From positions 1 through 10,013 of the forward strand of contig JAGWIH010000059.1 of assembly GCA_028866355.1 (NCBI GenBank): a stretch of 10,013 nt of DNA, read 5' to 3'. Position numbers and translations under genes: made by a program. This DNA comes from Alphaproteobacteria bacterium. GTDB taxonomy: Bacteria; Pseudomonadota; Alphaproteobacteria; ATCC43930; CGMCC-115725. The notes beneath the pieces were generated by a model. That model did not search any database, was not told where the DNA came from, and saw nothing but the letters and a program-made list of their open reading frames with translations. Positions 1-7,835 of this stretch are shown here, piece after piece (positions within the stretch are counted from its first letter, which is position 1; every line of letters starts with the position of its first letter).

Positions 1-1101
1 ACCAATACGCAGGGCTCGGCGCCGGACAAGACCATCGTGCATGTCAACGTCGAGGAGGAATCGACCGGTGACTTTACGTTCGGCGTCGGCTTCTCGACCA
101 CGGACGGTCCGTTGGTCGACGCCGGCGTCCACGAGCGCAACCTGCTCGGGGAGGGTCTCGATCTGCGCATCGATACACTGGCGTCGTTCCGCACGCAGCA
201 GGGCAATATCAGCTTCACCAACCCGTATTTCCTCGACCGCAACGTCGCCGCCGGCTTCGACCTCTTCGCCATCCAGCGCGACAACCAGGATTTCGCTGGC
301 TTCAATCAGTTCACGGTCGGCGGCGACCTCCGTGCCGGTTATCAGATCGTTGGGCCGTTGCGGCAGACGGTCAAATACACGTTGCGCGAGGACCGCATCT
401 ACAACGTCTGTACCGACACGACCGGCACGCTGTGCTCGCCCTTGGCCTCGATCTATGTCGCGGACCAGGCCGGCTCACGGCTGACCTCCGCCGTCGGCCA
501 GACGCTGCTCTACGATGAACGCGATAACCCGAATAATCCGACGGCGGGCTGGTTCGTGTCGGAAGGCAACGATCTCGCCGGTGCCGGCGGCGATGTGCGC
601 TATCTGCGCAGCTCGTTGTCCGGCGGCGTCTATCACGCCTGGGCGCCGCAGTGGGTGGGCAGCATCACCGGCGAGGGCGGGTACATCTTCGGCATCGGCC
701 AGGCGGTCCGCATCGAAGACCGGTTCTACGTCGGCGGCGATAATTTGCGCGGCTTCGCGACGGGCGGCATCGGCCCGCGCGACGCAAACACGCAGGACGC
801 TCTCGGTGGCAACATCTATTATGTCGGCTCGGTGACACAGGGGTTCCCGCTCGGCCTGCCGGCCGAACTCGGTTTGTCGGGCCGCGTGTGGACTGACTTC
901 GGCAGCCTCATCCACACCGACGACATACCGAACGCGGCGAGCCCGATCGAGCAGAGCGACACGATCCGCGTTTCGGCGGGCTTCGGGTTTACCTGGCAAT
1001 CGCCATTCGGCCCGATCCGGATCGACCTCGGTCATCCGGTTCTGAGCAAGAAATTCGATAAGATAAGCATTTTCCGCTTCGGCTTCGGTTCGAGCTTCTG
1101 A
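1..1101 (+). CDS. bamA: BamA outer-membrane protein assembly factor, C-terminal part (5' end outside window)
   Basis: BamA is the outer-membrane barrel of the BAM complex, which folds and inserts other beta-barrel proteins. The frame is open from the first base, so the 366 residues seen are the C-terminal part. They cover the end of the last POTRA domain (VNVEEE, near residue 15) and then the 16-strand Omp85 barrel. Barrel hallmarks are the early strand segments (GVGFSTTDG, the NLLGEG turn, FTNPYF), an LRGF version of the VRGF loop-6 motif at residues 249-252 (bases 745-756), and a C-terminal strand ending FGFGSSF. The terminal Phe is the usual outer-membrane sorting signal. A GTG at base 37 is only an internal Val codon. 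The stop overlaps the skp start by one base (TGATG). Two Cys (residues 137 and 145 of the visible part) sit in a probable surface loop. Identification is very secure; only the N-terminal part is missing. Confidence 0.96.
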   Translation, partial: TNTQGSAPDKTIVHVNVEEESTGDFTFGVGFSTTDGPLVDAGVHERNLLGEGLDLRIDTLASFRTQQGNISFTNPYFLDRNVAAGFDLFAIQRDNQDFAGFNQFTVGGDLRAGYQIVGPLRQTVKYTLREDRIYNVCTDTTGTLCSPLASIYVADQAGSRLTSAVGQTLLYDERDNPNNPTAGWFVSEGNDLAGAGGDVRYLRSSLSGGVYHAWAPQWVGSITGEGGYIFGIGQAVRIEDRFYVGGDNLRGFATGGIGPRDANTQDALGGNIYYVGSVTQGFPLGLPAELGLSGRVWTDFGSLIHTDDIPNAASPIEQSDTIRVSAGFGFTWQSPFGPIRIDLGHPVLSKKFDKISIFRFGFGSSF

Positions 1102-1709
1102 TGCTTCGCTCCCGGATCAGGCCGGCGGCCGGTGCCGCTTTGCTGGGTTTCGTGGTTTTGACGGCGGCCCCGGTGCTTGGTCAGACGCCGGCATCGCCGC
1201 CGCAGCCGCAGCCGACGGTCATCGTCATTGCCGACATCAACCAAATCCTGCGGGACGCCAAATCGGCGAAAGAGGTGCAAGGGCAAATCGACCGTGCCAT
1301 GGCCGGTTTCTCGAAGCAGGTCTCGACCAGCGAGAACGAGCTCCAGAAAATGCGCGATGAGCTCGAGCGTGAGCGCGGCACATTGTCGCCGGATGCATTC
1401 AGTGCGAAGACACGCGATTATCAACAGCGTTTCGACACGCTCGATCGCTCCGTCCAGGGGCAGCGCCAGGCGCTGCAACAGAGCTACAATGAAGCGATGA
1501 CCAAGATCGAGAACACGGCGCTGCAAATCATCGCTCAAATCGCCAGCGAGCATAAGGCGAACATGGTGCTGACGCGCGCCGCCGTGTTGTTCGCTGCCAA
1601 CAACCTCGATATTACGGCTGAGGTAACCAAGCGGCTCGACGCGCAGCTACCAACCATGCAGGTCAAGCTGCCGTCGCCGAGCACGCCGCCGGTGCCAGCG
1701 AAGCACTGA
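1101..1709 (+). CDS. skp: Skp/OmpH-family periplasmic chaperone
   Basis: This is a 202-residue secreted protein of the OmpH/Skp family. In E. coli, Skp is a trimeric periplasmic holdase that carries unfolded outer-membrane proteins to BAM. A signal peptide is visible at residues 1 to about 28: an Arg-rich start, the hydrophobic stretch AALLGFVVLTAAPVLG, and probable cleavage before QTPAS. Then come the first beta-strand (VIVIADINQIL), a long charged alpha-helical coiled-coil region at about residues 55-150 (KEVQGQID, ENELQKMRDELERERG, QQRFDTLDRSVQGQRQALQQ), and the closing strand (ANMVLTRAAVLFA). The tail is Pro-rich. The start ATG overlaps the bamA stop by one base, there is no clear Shine-Dalgarno, and the end overlaps lpxD by one base, so coupled translation is likely. 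The place between bamA and lpxD is the family's usual location. Confidence 0.92.
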   Translation: MLRSRIRPAAGAALLGFVVLTAAPVLGQTPASPPQPQPTVIVIADINQILRDAKSAKEVQGQIDRAMAGFSKQVSTSENELQKMRDELERERGTLSPDAFSAKTRDYQQRFDTLDRSVQGQRQALQQSYNEAMTKIENTALQIIAQIASEHKANMVLTRAAVLFAANNLDITAEVTKRLDAQLPTMQVKLPSPSTPPVPAKH

Positions 1710-2731
1710 TGGCGGACAAGCGTTTCTTCGCGGTCGCGGGGCCGTTTACGACCGACGAAATTGCGCGCCGCACCGGTGCGACGCTGGTCGGATCGGGTAA
1801 CGACAAATTGGTGCTGCGCGATGTTGCGCCCTTGGATACCGCCGGCGCTGGCCAGCTTAGCTTTCTCGATAATCGAAAGTACATCGACCTCTTCCGCAAG
1901 ACCGGTGCCGGGGCCTGTTTCGTTCATCCCGATTTGTCACGTGAGGCCCCAAAGGGCGTCGTCGTTCTGGTGACGCCCGAACCCTATCGCGCCTATGCGC
2001 TCGCGGCGCAGGCCTTCTATCCCGACCCGCCGCCGGTGCCCGGAATTGCACCGTCGGCGGTGATCGACGCGACCGTGGACCTCGGCGAAGGCTGCCGCAT
2101 TGAGGCCAATGCCGTGATCGGCGATCATGCGAAACTCGGCAAGCGCTGTCTCATCGGCGCCAACGCGGTGATCGCTGCCGGCGTGGTGCTCGGCGACGAT
2201 GTGCGCGTCGGGGCCAATGCCAGCGTCAGCCACAGTCTCGTCGGCAACCGCGTGCGGATTTATCCCGGCGCGCGCCTCGGCCAGGACGGCTTCGGTTTCG
2301 CGCCCGACCGCAAGGGCTTCGTCAAGGTGCCGCAGCTCGGCCGCGTCGTCGTCGGCGACGACGTCGAAATCGGCGCCAATTCGACGATCGATCGTGGCGC
2401 CGGACCCGATACCGTGATCGGACCGGGGACGATGATTGATAATCTCGTACAGATCGGGCACAACGTCCAAATCGGCCGCCAATGCGTGCTCGTGTCGCAG
2501 ACCGGCATCTCAGGCAGCACCAAGTTGGGCGATTTCGTGATGATCGGCGGTCAGGGTGGCCTCATTGGACATCTCGATATCGGCACGGGGGCGCGGATCG
2601 GCGCTCAGGCCGGCGTCATGCGCGACGTCCCGGCGGGCACAACCGTGCTCGGTTCGCCGGCCTTTCCGGTGCGCGATTTTCACCGCATGATCGCCGCGCT
2701 CCGACGCTTGGCCAAAACGCGGGATGACTAA
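1709..2731 (+). CDS. lpxD: UDP-3-O-(3-hydroxyacyl)glucosamine N-acyltransferase LpxD
   Basis: LpxD transfers the second 3-hydroxyacyl chain, from acyl-ACP, to the 2-amino group of UDP-3-O-acylglucosamine, the third step of lipid A synthesis in the cytoplasm. The 340 residues match the usual length. Residues 1 to about 105 form the uridine-binding N-terminal domain (LRDVAPLDTAGAGQLSFLDN). Residues from about 112 to 315 are left-handed beta-helix hexapeptide repeats (for example VIGDHAKLG, VQIGHNVQIG). The catalytic His is in the IGHN motif (H251, matching E. coli H239). The segment GQDGFGFAPD near residues 191-200 is also typical. A C-terminal helix (FHRMIAALRRLAK) follows. The ATG overlaps the skp stop by one base and has no clear ribosome binding site, so it probably depends on re-initiation. 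The end overlaps the first candidate fabZ start. Confidence 0.96.
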   Translation: MADKRFFAVAGPFTTDEIARRTGATLVGSGNDKLVLRDVAPLDTAGAGQLSFLDNRKYIDLFRKTGAGACFVHPDLSREAPKGVVVLVTPEPYRAYALAAQAFYPDPPPVPGIAPSAVIDATVDLGEGCRIEANAVIGDHAKLGKRCLIGANAVIAAGVVLGDDVRVGANASVSHSLVGNRVRIYPGARLGQDGFGFAPDRKGFVKVPQLGRVVVGDDVEIGANSTIDRGAGPDTVIGPGTMIDNLVQIGHNVQIGRQCVLVSQTGISGSTKLGDFVMIGGQGGLIGHLDIGTGARIGAQAGVMRDVPAGTTVLGSPAFPVRDFHRMIAALRRLAKTRDD

Positions 2732-3194
2732 AATGGACACGCAGCCGGTGACTGCGGCCGATATCGACCGGACGCGGATCATGCAGATGATTCCGCATCG
2801 CGATCCGTTCCTCATGATCGACCAGGTCGTCGACGTCCGTTCGGGCCACAGCGCGATCGGCATCAAGCACGTGAAGCCCGAGGAATACTATTTCAAGGGC
2901 CATTTCCCGCAACGGCCGGTAATGCCGGGCGTGCTGATCATCGAGGCCATGGCGCAGACCGCGGCCGTGCTTGTGGTGCACACGCTGGGAAAGGAATTCG
3001 AGGGCAAGTTGGTCTATTTCATGTCGATCGACAGCGCCCGGTTTCGTAAGCCAGTCGTGCCGGGCGACGTCATGACGGTGCCGGTGACCTGTCAACGCCA
3101 TCGCGGCATGGTGTGGAAATTCGACGGCCAGGCCAAGGTCGGCGACAATCTGGTGGCCGAGGCAACCTTCGCCGCGATGATTCTGGATAGCTGA
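2724..3194 (+). CDS. fabZ: 3-hydroxyacyl-ACP dehydratase FabZ
   Basis: FabZ dehydrates 3-hydroxyacyl-ACP to trans-2-enoyl-ACP in fatty acid elongation. It competes with LpxA and LpxD for the same substrate, which is the accepted reason for its place among the lpx genes. The protein has 156 residues in a single hot-dog fold. The family's signatures are present: IPHRDPFLMID near residue 23, then the active-site stretch GHFPQRPVMPGVLIIEAMAQ with catalytic His60 and Glu74, and DSARFRKPVVPGD further on. Two starts are possible. ATG 2724 overlaps lpxD by 8 bases. ATG 2733 (153 residues) lies one base after the lpxD stop and has a weak GGGA about 8 bases upstream, so it may be the true start. A short 8-base A-rich gap separates the gene from lpxA. 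Confidence 0.95.
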   Translation: MTKMDTQPVTAADIDRTRIMQMIPHRDPFLMIDQVVDVRSGHSAIGIKHVKPEEYYFKGHFPQRPVMPGVLIIEAMAQTAAVLVVHTLGKEFEGKLVYFMSIDSARFRKPVVPGDVMTVPVTCQRHRGMVWKFDGQAKVGDNLVAEATFAAMILDS

Positions 3195-3202
3195 GTAAAA
3201 AA

Positions 3203-4006
3203 ATGGCGCAAATCCATCCGACGGCCACCGTCGAGCCGGGCGCTAAGCTCGCCGCCACGACAATCGTCGGGCCGTATTGCCTGGTCGGCCCCAAGGTCAC
3301 GCTCGGCGAGCGCGTCGAGCTGATCTCGCATGTCGTCGTCACCGGCCGCACCACGATCGGCGACGGCACGCGCATCTTTCCTTTCGCGTCGATCGGTCAT
3401 ATCCCGCAGGATCTCAAGTTCAAGGGCGAAGAATCACGCCTCGAGATCGGCCGCGACAACGTCATTCGCGAGCACGTCACGATGAATCCCGGCACGTCGG
3501 GCGGCGGCATGGTGACGCGCGTCGGCGACAATTGCGCCTTCATGGTTGGCGTCCATATCGCGCATGATTGCATCGTCGGCGATCACGTGATCATGGCCAA
3601 CAACGCGACGCTCGCCGGTCACGTGCGGATCGAGGACTACGCCGTCTTCGGCGGCCTCTCGGCCGTGCACCAGTTCGTCCGCATCGGCCGTCACGCCATG
3701 GTCGGCGGCGTTACCGGCGTCGAGCGTGATGTCATTCCTTATGGCTCGGTGGTCGGCGACCGTGCGCGGCTTTCCGGCCTCAACATCGTCGGCATGCAGC
3801 GTCGCGGCTTTGCCCGTGACGACATCCAAGCGCTCCGCACCGCCTACCAAATGCTGTTCGGCAACGAGACCGGCACTTTCGCCGATCGGCTGGCCGCGGT
3901 CGACAAGCAGTTCCCGACCGTCAGTCCGGTGCGCGACGTGGTGGAATTCGCTCGCGCCGAATCGATCCGCGGTCTGTGTCAGCCGCGCACCAATGGCGGC
4001 AGCTGA
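3203..4006 (+). CDS. lpxA: Acyl-ACP--UDP-N-acetylglucosamine O-acyltransferase LpxA
   Basis: LpxA starts lipid A synthesis by putting a 3-hydroxyacyl chain from acyl-ACP on the 3-OH of UDP-GlcNAc. The 267 residues fit the family. Hexapeptide-repeat beta-helix coils run from about residue 3 to 185 (IHPTATVEPGAKLA, HIAHDCIVGDHVIMANNATL), followed by the helical C-terminal domain beginning near RRGFARDDIQALRTAY. His121 in AHDC matches the catalytic E. coli His125. At the acyl-length 'ruler' position, Gly169 matches E. coli Gly173, which favours a long chain such as C14. Arg187 stands where E. coli has His191. The gene starts 8 bases after fabZ at the first sensible ATG, after an A-rich stretch with no strong Shine-Dalgarno. 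Its last 14 bases overlap the following lpxI-lpxB frame. Confidence 0.96.
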   Translation: MAQIHPTATVEPGAKLAATTIVGPYCLVGPKVTLGERVELISHVVVTGRTTIGDGTRIFPFASIGHIPQDLKFKGEESRLEIGRDNVIREHVTMNPGTSGGGMVTRVGDNCAFMVGVHIAHDCIVGDHVIMANNATLAGHVRIEDYAVFGGLSAVHQFVRIGRHAMVGGVTGVERDVIPYGSVVGDRARLSGLNIVGMQRRGFARDDIQALRTAYQMLFGNETGTFADRLAAVDKQFPTVSPVRDVVEFARAESIRGLCQPRTNGGS

Positions 4007-5987
4007 GACCGGTCCTCTCGGCATTCTCGCCGGCTCCGGCGCGCTTCCCGGACGTCTGATCGAAGCCTGCGCCAAGGCGGGCCGCCCGGTTTTCGTTCTC
4101 GCTTTCGAAGGCGCGGCCGATCCGGTCGTCGTCGACAAAGTCCCGCATGTCTGGATCCGCCTGGGTCAGGCCGGCACGGGCCTCGCCGTTCTCCGCGCGC
4201 ATGGCGTTCGCGAACTGGTGATGGCAGGCGGCGTGCGGCGGCCGTCGCCGCTGGCGCTGCGGCCCGATTGGCGCACGCTCAAATTTTTTGCCGCGCTCGG
4301 CTGGCGCGCGCTGGGTGACGACGGTCTGTTGCGCGCTGTGATCCATGCGCTCGAAGCCGAAGGCTTCACGGTCGTCGGCGCCGAGGATATTCTCGGGCGC
4401 GATCTCGCGCCGGAGGGGCCGCTCGGCAAACATGCGCCTGATCCGGCGATGGCCGCCGATATCGCGCTCGGCCTGGCATCGGCGCGCGAGCACGGCGCCC
4501 GCGACAAAGGCCAGGCGGTTGTGGTGGCGGCCGGCCATGTCATCGACCGCGAGGGTCCCGACGGCACCGACGCGCTGTTGCGGCGCTGCAAGGGGCGGGC
4601 GGCCGGCGGCGTCCTGGTCAAGACCAGCAAGCCGGGACAGGAACGGCGTGCCGATCTGCCGGCGATTGGCCCCGATACGGTGGCGGCCGCGGCGGTTGCC
4701 GGCCTCAAAGGCATTGTCGTCGAAGCCGGCGCGACGCTGTTGATCGACCGCGCCGCGATCGTCCAGGCGGCCGACCGCGCGGGTCTGTTCGTCGTCGGCA
4801 TGCGTGCGCCGTTGTTGCCTGCCGCCGGCCGGACGGCGCCGCCGCTCGTCTATCTCATTGCCGGCGAGCCGTCGGGCGATGCGCTTGGCGCCAATCTGAT
4901 GCGCGCCTTGCGTCGGCGTACGGACGGCGCCGTGCGCTTCGCCGGTATCGGCGGCGAGCAGATGGCCGCCGAAGGTCTGACGAGCCTGTTTGCGCTCGAC
5001 GATCTGGCGGTGATGGGCGTTGCCGAGGTTCTGCCGCGCGCCCGTACCATCCTGCGGCGCGTCACCCAGGCGGTCGCCGACATTCGCACGCGCCAACCGG
5101 CGGCGGTCGTCACCATCGACAGTTCGGGATTTAATTGGCGCGTCGCGCAGCGTCTTCGCCGTGCCGGCGACACGGTGCCGCTCATTCATTATGTCGCGCC
5201 GATGGTATGGGCCTGGCGCGGCGGCCGCGCCCGGCGCATGGCGCGCTGGTACGATCATTTGATGGCGCTTTTGCCGTTCGAGCCGCCTTATTTCACCAAG
5301 GTCGGATTGTCGTGCGCCTATGTCGGCCATCCCGTGGTCGAGCTGGGCGCCGACAAAGGCGACGGCGCCGGCTTCCGCCGCCGGCACGGCATCGCGCCGT
5401 CGGCGCGCGTGGTTGCATTCCTGCCCGGCAGCCGCGGGGGCGAAGTCGGCCGGCTGCTGTCGGTGTTGCGCGAGACCGTGGCGCTGCTCGCCCGAAAATT
5501 ACCCGATCTCGTCGTCGTGGTGCCGGCCACGACGAATGTCCTGGGTCGCGTACGAGCCGCGGTCAATGGCTGGACGACGAAAACGATTGTGGTCGGCAAT
5601 ACCGAGAAATACGACGCCTTCGCCGCCAGCGACGCGGCACTCGCCGCCTCGGGCACGGTGGCGCTCGAGCTGGCTGTCGCCGGTGTACCCACGGTCGTGA
5701 CCTACCGTGTCAATCCGCTGACCCATGCGCTGCTGCGGCGCGTCGTCAAGGTGCGTTACGTCAACCTGGTCAATCTGATCCTCGACCGGCCGGCGGTGCC
5801 CGAATTGCTCCAGAGCGCGGCGACGCCGGAAAAGCTTGCCGCTGCCGTCCTGCGATTGGTCGAGGACAAAGCGGCGCGCGCGGCCCAAATCTCCGCTGGA
5901 CAAGAGGCGCTCAGGGCGCTGGGCTATGGCCAGGTTTCGCCCGGTCTGCGCGCGGCCGACGAGGTGCTGGCGCGTCTGCGGCGCTAG
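3993..5987 (+). CDS. lpxI-lpxB: LpxI-LpxB fusion: UDP-2,3-diacylglucosamine diphosphatase / lipid-A-disaccharide synthase
   Basis: One uninterrupted frame encodes 664 residues with two complete enzymes. Residues 1 to about 270 are LpxI (DUF1009 family), which hydrolyses UDP-2,3-diacylglucosamine to lipid X and UMP. Its marks are LGILAGSGALP at residues 8-18, GDDGLLRAVIHALE, EGPDGTDALLRRC and KTSKPGQERRADLPAIGPDT. Asp221 in the last motif probably matches the catalytic Asp225 of Caulobacter LpxI (inferred by alignment). An Ala/Pro-rich linker (about residues 271-283) leads into LpxB (284-664), a GT-B glycosyltransferase joining lipid X to another UDP-diacylglucosamine. Its marks are IAGEPSGD (289-296), IDSSGFNW with Asp376 matching E. 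coli Asp98, HYVAPMVWAWR, and FLPGSRGGEV with Arg481 matching E. coli Arg201. The ATG at 3993 overlaps lpxA by 14 bases; frame further upstream is lpxA shadow. The two genes are usually separate. An internal start at Met270 (base 4800) cannot be excluded but has no visible ribosome binding site. Confidence 0.93.
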   Translation: MAAAETGPLGILAGSGALPGRLIEACAKAGRPVFVLAFEGAADPVVVDKVPHVWIRLGQAGTGLAVLRAHGVRELVMAGGVRRPSPLALRPDWRTLKFFAALGWRALGDDGLLRAVIHALEAEGFTVVGAEDILGRDLAPEGPLGKHAPDPAMAADIALGLASAREHGARDKGQAVVVAAGHVIDREGPDGTDALLRRCKGRAAGGVLVKTSKPGQERRADLPAIGPDTVAAAAVAGLKGIVVEAGATLLIDRAAIVQAADRAGLFVVGMRAPLLPAAGRTAPPLVYLIAGEPSGDALGANLMRALRRRTDGAVRFAGIGGEQMAAEGLTSLFALDDLAVMGVAEVLPRARTILRRVTQAVADIRTRQPAAVVTIDSSGFNWRVAQRLRRAGDTVPLIHYVAPMVWAWRGGRARRMARWYDHLMALLPFEPPYFTKVGLSCAYVGHPVVELGADKGDGAGFRRRHGIAPSARVVAFLPGSRGGEVGRLLSVLRETVALLARKLPDLVVVVPATTNVLGRVRAAVNGWTTKTIVVGNTEKYDAFAASDAALAASGTVALELAVAGVPTVVTYRVNPLTHALLRRVVKVRYVNLVNLILDRPAVPELLQSAATPEKLAAAVLRLVEDKAARAAQISAGQEALRALGYGQVSPGLRAADEVLARLRR

Positions 5988-6020
5988 GTGGCGCGCGCGG
6001 TGCGGGCCGGGGTGTTCAAG

Positions 6021-6026
6021 AGGAGG
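6021..6026 (+). promoter_or_regulatory. Strong Shine-Dalgarno of gloA
   Basis: The full consensus AGGAGG lies 5 bases before the ATG at 6032. It fixes the gloA start, although the frame stays open far upstream inside lpxB. It stands out because none of the preceding operon genes has a recognisable Shine-Dalgarno, so gloA is probably translated independently of the lpx genes. Confidence 0.85.
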
Positions 6027-6031
6027 CCACG

Positions 6032-6460
<429 letters not shown>

Positions 6461-6463
<3 letters not shown>

Positions 6464-6478
6464 CGCGCGGCCGCGCTA
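6461..6478. terminator. Perfect inverted repeat between convergent gloA and gltA, candidate bidirectional terminator
   Basis: TAGCGCG, a 4-base centre CGGC, then CGCGCTA form a perfect 7-bp GC-rich hairpin. The left arm begins with the gloA stop codon and the right arm ends with the complement of the gltA stop codon. Being symmetric, it folds in the RNA from either strand. There is no good U-tract: only TATTTCC follows on the plus strand, and there is no T run on the minus strand. It may therefore block or stabilise convergent transcripts rather than act as a classical intrinsic terminator. Confidence 0.45.
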
Positions 6479-7813
6479 TTTCCGTTTATCGACCGGCACG
6501 TAAGCGCGCCGCGGCGCGCCGGTGTAAAGCTGGCGCGGCCGGCCGATCTTCTGATCCGGATCCTCGATCATCTCGTTCCACTGCGCCACCCAGCCGACGG
6601 TGCGGGCGATGGCGAACAAAACGGTGAACATCGAGGTCGGGAAGCCCATCGCCTTCAGGATGATGCCGGAATAGAAATCGACGTTGGGATAGAGCTTGCG
6701 CTCGATGAAATAATCGTCGCTGAGCGCGATGCGCTCGAGCTCCATGGCGAGCGCCAGGATCGGGTCGTCGTGCACGCCGAGCTCGTCGAGCACTTCGCGG
6801 CAGGTCCGCTGCATCACCTTGGCGCGGGGGTCGTAATTCTTGTAGACCCGGTGGCCGAAACCCATCAGGCGGAACGGATCGTCCTTGTCCTTGGCGCGCT
6901 TGATGAACTCGGGAATCCGCTTCTTGTCGCCGATCTCGTAAAGCATCTTGAGCACGGCTTCATTGGCGCCGCCGTGCGCCGGGCCCCACAGCGAGGCGAT
7001 GCCGGCGGCGATGCAGGCGAAGGGATTGGCGCCGGACGAGCCGGCAAGCCGCACCGTCGACGTCGACGCGTTCTGCTCGTGATCGGCGTGCAGAATGAAG
7101 ATGCGGTCCATCGCCTTCGCCAGAACCGGGCTGATCTTGTAGTCCTCGGCCGGCACCGCGAACGCCATGCGCAGGAAATTCTCGGCGTAGGAGAGTTTGT
7201 TCTGCGGAAAAACGAACGGTTGGCCAAGCGAATATTTGAATGCCATCGCCGCCATGGTCGGCATCTTGGCGACGAGACGGTATGAGGCGATGAGGCGCTG
7301 CTGCGGGTCGGAGATGTCGGTTGAATCGTGATAGAATGCGGACAAAGCGCCGACCACGCCGCACATCACCGCCATCGGATGCGCATCGCGGCGGAAGCCG
7401 CGATAGAAGGTGGTGAGCTGCTCGTGCACCATGGTGTGGCGCGTGATGGCGGCGAGAAAGTCCGTCCGCTGCTTCGCCGTCGGCAGCTCGCCGTAAAGCA
7501 GCAGATAGGCGGTTTCCATGAAGTCGCTGTGTTCGGCCAGCTCCTCGATCGGATAGCCGCGGTACAGCAACACGCCCTTGTCGCCGTCGATGAAGGTGAT
7601 CTTGCTTTCGCAGCTGCCGGTCGCGGTGTAACCCGGGTCGAAGGTGAAATAGTCGAGCCCGGCATGCAGCTTGCGGATGTCTACAACCTTGTTGCCCAAC
7701 GTCGGCGACAGCAGCGGCAGCTCGATCTGCTTGCCGGTGGCGTTGTCGTGCAGCGTCACGCTTTCCTGGTTCGCTGCGGCGGGCTTGGATTTGGGCTCGG
7801 CTGTGACGGCCAT
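6476..7813 (-). CDS. gltA: Citrate synthase (type II, hexameric family)
   Basis: Citrate synthase condenses acetyl-CoA and oxaloacetate to citrate, the entry step of the TCA cycle. The 445 residues agree with bacterial type II GltA, including the N-terminal beta-rich segment (about residues 18-75, with the GYTATGSCES motif). The active site is complete: the HADHEQNASTSTVR stretch at 242-255, His280 in GPAHGGAN (E. coli His264), His321 in GFGHRVYKNYDPRA (E. coli His305) and Asp379 in YPNVDFYSG (E. coli Asp362). The chosen start is the ATG at 7813, preceded by AGAGGGA six bases upstream. Longer versions from 7894 or 7870 would run through the probable promoter and operator and add residues unlike the family. 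The gene lies 93 bases downstream of gltX on the same strand and seems to have its own promoter and a dyad operator. It converges on gloA. Confidence 0.97.
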   Translation of the reverse strand: MAVTAEPKSKPAAANQESVTLHDNATGKQIELPLLSPTLGNKVVDIRKLHAGLDYFTFDPGYTATGSCESKITFIDGDKGVLLYRGYPIEELAEHSDFMETAYLLLYGELPTAKQRTDFLAAITRHTMVHEQLTTFYRGFRRDAHPMAVMCGVVGALSAFYHDSTDISDPQQRLIASYRLVAKMPTMAAMAFKYSLGQPFVFPQNKLSYAENFLRMAFAVPAEDYKISPVLAKAMDRIFILHADHEQNASTSTVRLAGSSGANPFACIAAGIASLWGPAHGGANEAVLKMLYEIGDKKRIPEFIKRAKDKDDPFRLMGFGHRVYKNYDPRAKVMQRTCREVLDELGVHDDPILALAMELERIALSDDYFIERKLYPNVDFYSGIILKAMGFPTSMFTVLFAIARTVGWVAQWNEMIEDPDQKIGRPRQLYTGAPRRAYVPVDKRK

Positions 7814-7819
7814 CGCGCT

Positions 7820-7826
7820 TCCCTCT
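7820..7826 (-). promoter_or_regulatory. Shine-Dalgarno of gltA
   Basis: On the minus strand AGAGGGA lies 6 bases before the ATG at 7813. This supports the MAVTAEP start over in-frame ATG codons further upstream (7870 and 7894). Confidence 0.75.
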
Positions 7827-7835
7827 TTTGCCTTA

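Noticed and set aside
3726..3992. N-terminal extension of the lpxI-lpxB frame into lpxA
   Set aside because: It is a lpxA shadow. LpxI proteins begin just before the LGILAG motif, matching ATG 3993.
3921..5387. A 488-codon open frame on the minus strand opposite lpxA and lpxI-lpxB
   Set aside because: It is antisense to well-identified genes and is Arg/Ala/Gln-rich with no family resemblance. Long antisense frames are common where GC at third positions is high.
5135..6031. N-terminal extension of the gloA frame through lpxB
   Set aside because: The extension is out-of-frame lpxB sequence. AGGAGG before ATG 6032 and the glyoxalase length fix the shorter start.
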